Shown: positions 33,723-41,402 of the stretch, piece by piece | Numbering within the stretch: the stretch's first letter is position 1 | Layout: each line of letters opens with the position of its first letter | DNA from: Novosphingobium sp. IK01 | GTDB lineage: Bacteria > Pseudomonadota > Alphaproteobacteria > Sphingomonadales > Sphingomonadaceae | Length of the DNA: 64,000 nt | Reading direction: 5' to 3' | Assembly (NCBI RefSeq): GCF_033242265.1 | Contig: NZ_BTFW01000001.1 | Coordinates: 620,001 to 684,000, forward strand | The notes under the pieces: model-generated | What the model saw: only the letters and a program-made list of their open reading frames with translations | Databases searched by the model: none | Told to the model about the DNA's origin: nothing | Made by a program: the position numbers and the translations under genes

Positions 33723-35017
33723 TTAAAGCCTTCTCTTCCGAACTTTGGTTATGATTGATGCAATTTCTGCGGTAGAAAGCTGTGGGGCAAACGTATTTAA
33801 TGCGTTGAAAGAGCTCCCTAAAATTAACAATGCGATACCGTAGGTTTCAGCCAACCCTGGAAGAAATGCCAACCAATTGCTTTGATAATCTTGATTCACA
33901 CGGGCGGCATCTAGCTCGGAAATTGCTTTCATAACTAGATCCGGGATCCTTGAACGTGCCAAAAATCTCCATCGTTCGGCTCTCAGCTCGAACCGTGGAT
34001 CGACACCGATTGCCCTGTCCATATATTCAATAGCGCTGGTGTAGTCCCCCGTAAGCTCGGCCTCTTCCGCCCTTAATTCAAACGCAGCACTTCCAACGCC
34101 CGGGTCATTCTCGAGAGTTGCTCTCGCTGCTTCCAGTCGAGCATCGATATCGCTCGGTGCAGAATTTCTGGGGTCTGCCCTATACTTCCAATTCAAATAG
34201 ACCCGCGGCAGCGCCATCAAACTGAAAACGGTATGTCTCAGTTCCAGCCACTTCTTTGCATAAATTTCAGCTAGCCGAAAATCTGGGCGTGGAGACAAGA
34301 TTATACATTGAATGAGTGGTCGATAGGTGCGCTCGATACGGCTATTTTTTCCCTTATTTAAATCAAGAGAAATCTCATACTGTTCGATTGCATCGCGAAA
34401 TGCACCTTGGTGATGAAGTAAATCAGCCTTCAAGAATGCCGCTATTCCCTTGTTATTATAGACGCCATCTAACAATTTAATGCACGCATCAGCTTCATCA
34501 TATTTGTGATTTCGAATAGCGCTAAGGCAAAAATATCGCGTCAACTCCACACGTGATTCTGCTCTAAACTCATCGCGCGCCTGGTACGCCTTCCTTAAGA
34601 CACGATACGCCGGTCCTCGACGTCGTGCGTGGTACAGGCGAACACCCGCTTGGAACCAATGCGAAGCCGACACAAATTCCAATACCCCTTTAGGGATATG
34701 CTCTGTTTCACCAAGCAAAGAAGCCTGAATTCGAGACTCAATGCGAATATACTCGTGTTGAGATGTTTCAAATTCGATGGGTTCTCGAACAAATCCGTAA
34801 AGAGCCTTGCGAAGCCAGGTCAACAAATCGACTCTAATAAGGTCCCTGCTCAGGCGATTCGCAAGCAGCGGCGTCAGCCTGTACAGACTATCCCCCTCGC
34901 GCTCGATCACTCCAAGCTCTAAGAGCTTTCCAATGACACGAAGAATTGGCTTTTGTGGCTTTACGACAGATTCGATATCAACCAGATCGCAGGGGGAAAC
35001 ATCATTTAGGAAAATTA

Positions 35018-36348
35018 GGCCGTGAACCCATAAATCTGTGATGCTAGATTACCAGCGGCCACCGTGTGGACAGGCACGCCCTTCGAGCGCAAAGTGCAGG
35101 CATGAAGAAGCTGGCCGCCATCTATGAACGCAAGGGGCAACTGTTTGTGACGGCGTCGCACAAGACGGCGGCGGGTTTTTGGATCGACGATGAGCAAGTG
35201 GCTTGCCTCAGCCAGCCTTCGCATGATGAGTTGGGTCGCGCCATCGAACAGGCTTTGGCTCGATCGCAGGAAGGCGTCCCGACGCCGCCGCCCGATGCAC
35301 ACATCGACAAGCCATTGCTGGCGGCCGCCGGCGTTCGTTCGTGGACCACGTTCATGAAATTGTCCAAGCATGTCAGTGTCGTGAGCGACGGGAGTTTGCT
35401 CAAAGTCACCCCCTATCGCAATTTGGGTAGCAAAGAGGGCTTTGAGCCGGAGCCGGATATAGCGGTTCCATCTGCTAATTCGGCCTCGGCTTTGGGGCAG
35501 ATCGTTGCAGACCTGCTCAGCCGAGCGGCATAGCGGCATTGGCTCGAACTTTCTTCTTCCGTCAAAATCTGATTCAGGCTTGGCATGAGCCGATATGACT
35601 TGACCGACTTCGAGTGGCGCGTGATCGAACCGCTGTTACCGAATAAGCCCCGAGGTGTGCCGCGCGTCGATGACCGCCGCGTGCTGAACGGCATCTTCTG
35701 GGTGTTGCGGTCCGGCGCGCCTTGGCGCGATCTGCCCGAGCGCTATGGCCCGCGCACCACCTGCTACAACCGCTTTGTAAGATGGCGGAAAGCAGGAGTG
35801 TGGGATCGGATGATGGACGCCATTACCGCCGCCCACGACGGCGACATTCAGATGATCGACAGCACATCTATCCGGGCGCACCAGCAGGCTGCGACGGCAA
35901 AAAGGGGGATCGAGATCATTGTCTCGGTCGCTCCAGGGGTGGACTCACAACCAAAATCCACGCGGTCGTCGACGGGCAAGGCCTCCCGATCCGGCTGAGC
36001 CTGACCGCAGGACAAAGCCATGACGGCCAAGCTGCCGACCATCTGCTCAAACATGTCGGTGCCGGAACAATCGTGCTGGCGGACAAGGCCTACGATGCTG
36101 ATCGCATCCGGGCGTCACTGCGTGAGAAGGGAGCGTTTGCCAACATTCCGCCCAAGGCCAATCGGAGGTCGAAACCGTACTTCAGCACGTGGCTGTACCG
36201 CGAGCGGAACCTGATTGAGCGCTTCTTCTCCAAGCTGAAGCACTTCCGCCGTGTCGCAACGCGCTATGACAAGTTGGCAGAAAACTTCCTCGCCATGGTC
36301 CAACTGGCCTCAATGCGGCTGTGGCTCCGTGTTTATGAGTCTACGGCC
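35018..36348 (+). mobile_element. IS427-type (IS5 family) element with passenger gene, copy 2
   Basis: The left end GGCCGTGAACCCATAAAT at 35018 and right end TTTATGAGTCTACGGCC ending 36348 are flanked by TA on both sides. The element is 1331 bp and sits inside the TIR gene. Its transposase half matches copy 1 (12824-14024), but the left 560 bp carry a different passenger gene, oriented like the transposase. Confidence 0.88.
35102..35533 (+). CDS. Passenger gene of IS427-type element: possible contact-inhibition immunity protein
   Basis: A 143-residue protein beginning MKKLAAIYERKGQLFVTASH. The central part (SWTTFMKLSKHVSVVSDG) and the end (KVTPYRNLGSKEGFEPEPDI) recall proteins annotated as immunity proteins of contact-dependent growth inhibition, but I recall this only by resemblance and cannot confirm it here. 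No CdiA toxin gene is near, so it would act as an orphan immunity factor. It occupies the site filled by an unrelated gene in copy 1. Confidence 0.55.
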   Translation: MKKLAAIYERKGQLFVTASHKTAAGFWIDDEQVACLSQPSHDELGRAIEQALARSQEGVPTPPPDAHIDKPLLAAAGVRSWTTFMKLSKHVSVVSDGSLLKVTPYRNLGSKEGFEPEPDIAVPSANSASALGQIVADLLSRAA

Positions 36349-36351
36349 TAG
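35585..36351 (+). CDS. IS427-type transposase, made by -1 frameshift (copy 2)
   Basis: Frame 1 from ATG 35585 ends at 35998 and the -1 frame continues to 36351, joined at the same GCAAAAAGGGGG slip site as in copy 1. DDE residues are in IQMIDSTSI, LADKAYDAD and RERNLIERFF. The stop is TAG, in which TA is the target duplication and G comes from the TIR gene. Compared with copy 1 there are scattered silent and a few amino-acid changes, so the copies are related but not recent twins. Confidence 0.88.
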
Positions 36352-37599
36352 AACTCGTTGCTCGTCTTCATCGCCGCGCAACTGATTGAATGCCCAGCGC
36401 GCATAGGCGGTGATAGAAGTCGACATTGAGCGGGTATCGCGCGCAATAAGCTGATCTATTGTATCGAAATCCTCGACATTTGCAGATGAACGCACCAGAG
36501 AAACAAGAAATCCTATAGTACCTCCAGCAGACTTAACTAAACCTTGAACATCTTGATCAGACCAACGTGCTGGATTTTTATCGAAATATCCAATCAATTG
36601 ATAACAAAATTCATTTAGCTCATATTCCGATATAGTAGGAACTCGCTGAACTGCTGCAGAATCAGATATCCCGATTCGACGCTCTCCCAATACCGGTGTC
36701 TGAGAAATAACAAACATCTTTGGGCGGCGAGAGGGGGCCAGCAGGTTGGACAGGTCATCCAGCCAGCGAGGGAGCTCTTCATTTTCTTCAATCACTCTGG
36801 CATGCTTGAGAATAACATAGTCTCCGGCGGCAAAAACTCGCTCAATAGCATCAGCCAATGCCTTAATTTCCGTCTCAGACGTCGAAACCTTGATATCCTT
36901 GAGGTCGTCTCGGGACAGCCCAAATGCTTCGCTCTCAACTCTTAGAAGAACCTGATTAGGTAGAGAAGTTTCATTGATCTCAACAAGAACACCTCGTCCG
37001 TTGGGAACGAATGCTCGATTGAAATTTCTGACCAAAGTCTCTCGACCGACGCCGTTGAAGCCAGTGATCCACATTACAGGTAGGCAGTCAAAACGCCCCT
37101 TCTGAATGGCGGTCCGCCAAACTGGGTCAAGGTCAAGTCTAGGAAATTGCGGATGATCTGCACGGAGAAGGGGCTCAACGGCACGCTGAACTAGGTCTGT
37201 CGCATGGATGAAATCGATTGATGCGGGGGAAGTGCGGTATCCCAGCATTGCCTTCAAAGCTTCAAATACGGGCTCAAGCTTGGGGTCCATGGTCTCGTCG
37301 AAGATGATGGGATAATCATCAAGCCTTAAAACCAGTGGTCTAATACGTTCTTGTTGAACCAATTCCCGAGCTTGCAAAATTTCTTGTACACATCCTTGAG
37401 CATGGACGTATCGCTCGGACCAAAAAATGATCAGTAGGCGTGATTTAGGGAGCTCTTCCTTAGAAATTTCATCCCAAAGGTGGGCACCATCTACTCCTGT
37501 CTTAGAGTACAAGTATGTATGCCCATCTGGAATCCTGTCGAAAATTTTTTCGGCGAAAGAGATATCGCTTGATGCAACTGAAAAGAAGACGGGGTACAT

Positions 37600-38108
37600 A
37601 AAAGGCGATTCCTCTAGCGCGCCATCCGATAGATAGCTCAAACACCTATCTGTTACTCGACCAGTGCGAAAGAGTTTTGACGTTCAATAATCTGAAAAAT
37701 TGTAAAAAACGGTCTGTAGCGAGCTCAAAGAAAGTGAGCTGCCATCACCTTTGAGCACTACGTCTCGCCGCAGGCCTGGTGTCGTTAGGCTTCTCGCAAC
37801 AGATCCTTGAGGATCAATTGTCGAGCATGCTGTCGGCCAGCATTGACGCAATCGAATGTTCGCTATCTCGCTTACGCGGCCGTGAAGCCGCCGTTCCGGA
37901 GTGTCCTCCGACCTAGCCGAAGGTGAGCGGGCAACCAAGGTTGGATAAATGACGGATTTAGGCGCAGTCTGACGCTACCTGCCGCCGTTCCGATCGGCAG
38001 GAACGTCCCAGACTCGGTCGCCCCTCGCTCGGCTACCAGCACTTGGCCAGCCAGCCAACCCGATACACCCCCCGCGTAACCTGAGCGAACCCGCGCCATG
38101 GTCTGGCC
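37600..38108. other. Intergenic segment between the TIR gene and gpV
   Basis: About 500 bp without a supported gene. The left part should hold the promoter of the leftward TIR gene. A hairpin CCTGCCG / CGGCAGG at 37978-38001 lacks a T run. A leftward 84-codon frame at 37684-37938 has no convincing protein pattern. Confidence 0.4.
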
Positions 38109-38645
38109 ATGGCGACCACTTCCGATCCTGAACACCTTACTGGTGACATCCTGCGCCTTGGCGTGGTGGCGGCTGTTGATGCGGCCGGGGCGACCTGCAT
38201 GGTGGAGGGCGGGGGTGTGGTGGCCGGGCCTTTGCCGTGGGTGGCGTGGCGGGCCGGGGGCTTGCGGGTCTGGGCGCCGCCTTCGGTGGGCGAGCAGTGC
38301 CTGGTGCTTTCGCCCGAGGGGGATCTGGGCAACGGGATTGTATTGCCGGGGCTCTATTGCGATGCTTTCCCGGCGCCGTCCGATCAGCCTGATCTTGTCT
38401 GTTTTGCTTTCGCCGACGGGGCTTGGATCGGCTATGATCCGGTGCGCCATGCGCTGGCTGTCACGCTGCCCGCTGGGGGCACGGCTGCGCTCGATGCGCC
38501 CGGCGGGCTGACCATCCATGGCGATGTTACCGTCAACGGCACCCTGACTGCCAGCGGCGATGTCGTGGGGGAGGGGGTTTCCCTCAAGGGGCACCGGCAT
38601 TCCGGCGTACAGGGCGGCAGCGGCCAGACCGGGGCGCCGGTATGA
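38109..38645 (+). CDS. V: Baseplate spike protein (P2 gpV family)
   Basis: A 178-residue tail spike. The N-terminal OB fold (LGVVAAVDAAGATCMVEGGG, LPWVAWRAGGLRVWAPPSVG, EQCLVLSPEGDLGNGIVLPG) precedes a beta-helical part (LTIHGDVTVNGTLTASGDVV). The metal-binding tip HRHSGVQGGSGQTGAPV is at the end, where the two His bind iron in P2. It pierces the outer membrane. Confidence 0.95.
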   Translation: MATTSDPEHLTGDILRLGVVAAVDAAGATCMVEGGGVVAGPLPWVAWRAGGLRVWAPPSVGEQCLVLSPEGDLGNGIVLPGLYCDAFPAPSDQPDLVCFAFADGAWIGYDPVRHALAVTLPAGGTAALDAPGGLTIHGDVTVNGTLTASGDVVGEGVSLKGHRHSGVQGGSGQTGAPV

Positions 38646-38806
38646 GCAGCCTTTACAAAATCAGCTGGACCAAGCGCGTCTGCTACTGCCGCTTGTTCGT
38701 CTGGGCGGCCTATTCCGTTCGCAACCGCCGATATGGTGGCCTGATCTGGATACTGAGACATCCGCGTGAGTGGTTCAAATTCGGCTCCGGGCTGGATTGC
38801 GACTGA
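38642..38806 (+). CDS. 54-residue basic protein between V and W
   Basis: The ATG overlaps the V stop (ATGA) and the stop overlaps the W start (TGATGG), so it is coupled on both sides. The product is rich in Arg, Tyr and Trp (MSSLYKISWTKRVCYCRLFV, then GGLIWILRHPREWFKFG) with one short hydrophobic patch. I do not recognise it. Coupling to two structural genes argues that it is real. Confidence 0.55.
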   Translation: MSSLYKISWTKRVCYCRLFVWAAYSVRNRRYGGLIWILRHPREWFKFGSGLDCD

Positions 38807-39156
38807 TGGCGGGCATGGCACGCACCACTGGCGCATCACTCGATGGCCTCGACCATATTCGCCAGTCGGTTGCCGACATTCTCTCGACGCCCATGGGCAC
38901 GCGCGTTGGGCGCCGCGACTATGGTTCGCTGGTGCCCGAGCTGATCGACCAGCCCATGACGCCCGCCAATATCCTGCGCCTCTATGCCGCCACCGCTGTC
39001 GCGCTCACCCGCTGGGAAGACCGCTTGCGCCTGCGCCGTGTCGGCCTGGTCGTCGGGGAGCGGCCCGGTTCCGCGCAAGTCGTGCTCGATGCCCGGCGCA
39101 CCGACACCGCCTCGGCCAATGCCCTCGTGCGCCTGTCCATCCCGCTCACCCTGTAA
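38806..39156 (+). CDS. W: Baseplate wedge protein (P2 gpW, gp25-like)
   Basis: A 116-residue protein with LDHIRQSVADILSTPMGTRV, RRDYGSLVPELIDQPMTP and VGLVVGERPGSAQVVLDAR, the gp25/gpW lysozyme-like fold without catalytic residues. It links the baseplate hub and wedges. It follows the 54-residue ORF with a one-base overlap. Confidence 0.94.
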   Translation: MAGMARTTGASLDGLDHIRQSVADILSTPMGTRVGRRDYGSLVPELIDQPMTPANILRLYAATAVALTRWEDRLRLRRVGLVVGERPGSAQVVLDARRTDTASANALVRLSIPLTL

Positions 39157-39194
39157 CGCCAATTCCGCTCCCGGCCCGTTCAAGGAACCCGTTC

Positions 39195-40367
39195 ATGCCC
39201 TTCAAACATGGTATCACCCTGACCGAGATCAGCACCGGCGCCCGGACGCTGACCGCTGTTTCCACCGCGATCCTCGGCCTTGTCGCCACCGCGCCCGACG
39301 CCGATGCCGATACGTTCCCGCTCGACCGCCCGGTGCTCGTGACCGACATCGAGACCGCCATCGGCAAGGCCGGGCTTGCTGGCACGCTGGCCCGCTCGCT
39401 GCGCGCGATTGCCGACCAGACCCGCCCGGTCCTGGTCGTGGTGCGCGTGGCCGAAGGGGCCGACGATGCGGCCACCGCCAGCAACGTGATCGGCACGACC
39501 ACCGCCGAGGGCACGAAGACCGGCATGCAGGCCCTGCTCGCCGCGCAGGCGCAGCTGGGCGTCAAGCCGAAGATCCTGGGCACGCCCGGCCTTGAGACAC
39601 AGGCCGTCACCGCCGCGCTCGCGGTGATCGCCAAGAAGCTGCGCGGGTTTGTCTATGCCCGCGCGCTGGGCGCGACGATCACCGAAGCGACCGCCTATCG
39701 CGCCAATTTCAGCGAGCGCGAGCTGATGCTGCTGATGCCCGACTTCCTCGCCTGGGACACCGCCGCCAATGCCAACGTGACCAGCTATGCCGCCGCCCGC
39801 GCCATGGGCCTGCGCGCACTGATCGACGAGCAGACCGGCCCGCACAAGACCCTGTCGTACGTCGCCGTCTCGGGCGTGGTCGGCCTTACGCAGGACATCC
39901 ACTGGGACATCGAGGACATGACCAGCGATGCCGGCGTGCTCAACGCCGCGCAAGTCACCGCGCTGATCCGCTCGGACAGCGGCTTCCGCTTCTGGGGCAA
40001 CCGCACCTGTGCCGACGATCCGCTGTTCGTGTTCGAGAGCACCGTGCGCGTGGCCCAGTTGCTGGCCGATACCGTGGCGCGCGGCATGGTCTGGGCGATG
40101 GACAAGGATCTCACGCCCTCGCTCGCGCGCGACATCGTCGAGACGGTCAACGGCTTCTTCCTCGATCTCAAGACTGCGGGCGTGATCCTGGGCGCGAAGG
40201 CCTGGTTCGACGAGACCGACAACCCCGTCGACAGCCTCAAGGCGGGCAAGCTGCGGATCGACTACGATTATGCGGTGCCCCCGCCGCTCGAAGACCTCGG
40301 CTTCAACCAGCGCATCACCGACAGCTACTTCGCCGATTTTGCCAGCCAGCTCTCGCAGGCGGGCTGA
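39195..40367 (+). CDS. FI: Tail sheath protein (P2 gpFI family)
   Basis: A 390-residue contractile sheath subunit starting MPFKHGITLTEISTGARTL. FVYARALGATITEATAYRAN, MLLMPDFLAWDTAANANV, FRFWGNRTCADDPLFVFEST and the ending PLEDLGFNQRITDSYFADFA follow P2 gpFI. Contraction drives the tube through the envelope. Confidence 0.96.
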   Translation: MPFKHGITLTEISTGARTLTAVSTAILGLVATAPDADADTFPLDRPVLVTDIETAIGKAGLAGTLARSLRAIADQTRPVLVVVRVAEGADDAATASNVIGTTTAEGTKTGMQALLAAQAQLGVKPKILGTPGLETQAVTAALAVIAKKLRGFVYARALGATITEATAYRANFSERELMLLMPDFLAWDTAANANVTSYAAARAMGLRALIDEQTGPHKTLSYVAVSGVVGLTQDIHWDIEDMTSDAGVLNAAQVTALIRSDSGFRFWGNRTCADDPLFVFESTVRVAQLLADTVARGMVWAMDKDLTPSLARDIVETVNGFFLDLKTAGVILGAKAWFDETDNPVDSLKAGKLRIDYDYAVPPPLEDLGFNQRITDSYFADFASQLSQAG

Positions 40368-40414
40368 GGCCCGCCGCCGCGTTTTCTTCCCTCCCCATTG
40401 CATAGGAACCCCCG

Positions 40415-40927
40415 ATGGGATTGCCCCGCACGCTCCAGAACCTGATGCTGTTCAACGAAGGCCAGTCCTATGTGGGCGAGGTCAAGACGGTCACCCTGCC
40501 TACGCTCACCCGCAAGCTCGAAGAATACCGGGGCGGGGGCATGTCCGCCCCGGTCAAGCTCGACATGGGCATGGAGGCGCTGGAGATGAAATCCGTCTTC
40601 GGCGGCCCCGAGCGCGCGATGCTGCGCCAGTTCGGCGTGGTGCGCGTCAACGGTGTCTACCTGCGGTTCGTCGGCTTCTACCAGCAGCAGGACACCGGCC
40701 AGAGCGACTCGATCGAGATCGTCGTGCGCGGCCGCCATTCCGAGATCGAGATGGGCGATCAGGAACTGGGCTCGGCGGCCGATTTCACGGTCACCTCGGC
40801 GCTCGCCTACTACAAGCTCATCTGGAACGGCCGCACGGAAATCGAGATCGACCCGCTCAACATGGTCCAGATCGTCGATGGCGTCGACCTCATGGCGCAG
40901 CAGCGCAGCGCGCTCGGCCTGTTCTGA
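40415..40927 (+). CDS. FII: Tail tube protein (P2 gpFII family)
   Basis: A 170-residue protein with MGLPRTLQNLMLFNEGQSYV, VTLPTLTRKLEEYRGGGMSA and DLGMEALEMKSVFGG-like text (MGMEALEMKSVFGG). It forms the inner tail tube. It follows the sheath gene by 47 bp. Confidence 0.96.
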   Translation: MGLPRTLQNLMLFNEGQSYVGEVKTVTLPTLTRKLEEYRGGGMSAPVKLDMGMEALEMKSVFGGPERAMLRQFGVVRVNGVYLRFVGFYQQQDTGQSDSIEIVVRGRHSEIEMGDQELGSAADFTVTSALAYYKLIWNGRTEIEIDPLNMVQIVDGVDLMAQQRSALGLF

Positions 40928-40959
40928 TTTCTCCCTTTCTCGCCTGACAGGATACCCCG

Positions 40960-41262
40960 ATGACCGATACCCCCCAGCTCCGCACCGTCACGCTCGACAC
41001 CCCGATCCAGCGCGGCGAACAGACCATCGAGACCGTTCAGATCCGCAAGCCCAGGGCGGGCGAGTTGCGCGGGCTGGCCCTGGTCGATCTGGGCCAGCTC
41101 AAGGTCGATGCGCTCGGCGTGCTGTTGCCGCGCATCACGCTGCCCCCGCTCAGCCCGGCCGAGGTGGCCAACATGGACCCGGCGGACCTGCTCGCCTGCG
41201 GGGCCGAGATCGGCAGTTTTTTGTTGCAGAAAGCGCGGCGCACGGATGCCCTCGCACAGTAG
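40960..41262 (+). CDS. E: Tail protein gpE
   Basis: A 100-residue protein starting MTDTPQLRTVTLDTPIQRGE, with KPRAGELRGLALVDLGQLKV and ITLPPLSPAEVANMDPADLL, typical of P2 gpE. Near its end the codons AGT TTT TTG form the slip site T-TTT-TTG used for the longer E+E' product. Confidence 0.94.
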   Translation: MTDTPQLRTVTLDTPIQRGEQTIETVQIRKPRAGELRGLALVDLGQLKVDALGVLLPRITLPPLSPAEVANMDPADLLACGAEIGSFLLQKARRTDALAQ

Positions 41263-41402
41263 ACGATGCCATGGCCGACGTGGCGGTCGTCTTCCACTGG
41301 CCGCCCGCCGCCATGGAGGCGATGGCCCTGTCCGACCTGATGGGCTGGCGTGATCATGCCGCCCGTCGGTCTCGCTCCCCGGAAACCCGAACGAGACGCT
41401 GA
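40960..41402 (+). CDS. E': gpE+E' fusion by -1 frameshift
   Basis: At 41217-41223 the sequence T-TTT-TTG allows a -1 slip; reading from 41223 is then open to the TGA at 41400-41402. The extension ends in MADVAVVFHWPPAAMEAMAL and SDLMGWRDHA, the conserved E' signature. Slippage on T6G is established for P2 and related tail phages, where a fixed ratio of E to E+E' is needed for tail assembly. The stop overlaps the T start (TGATGG). Confidence 0.9.

Larger units (their letters stand above)
33723..37599 (-). pseudogene. TIR / P-loop NTPase / helical-repeat protein (NLR-like defence candidate), broken by IS
   Basis: Coding parts are 37599-36349 and 35015-33723; deleting the IS at 35018-36348 and one TA restores an unbroken 847-residue frame across QRVLIFLNDVSP. 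Residues 1-105 form a TIR domain (PVFFSVASSDISFAEKIFDR, LIIFWSERYVHAQGCVQEI with Glu about 73 in the NADase position). A P-loop follows near 180 (ITGFNGVGRETLVRNF, with Arg-Glu-Thr in place of Lys-Thr), then a Walker B-like VILKHARVIEENEE. After a winged-helix-like linker (LRVIGKLLELGVIEREGDSL) the last 330 residues look like TPR-type helical pairs. Bacterial proteins with this layout sense phage and deplete NAD. The start at 37599 is preferred over a TTG 42 bases upstream. Confidence 0.85.

Noticed and set aside
37684..37938. Leftward 84-codon frame upstream of the TIR gene
   Set aside because: Serine- and arginine-rich composition without domain pattern; it is better explained as intergenic DNA.
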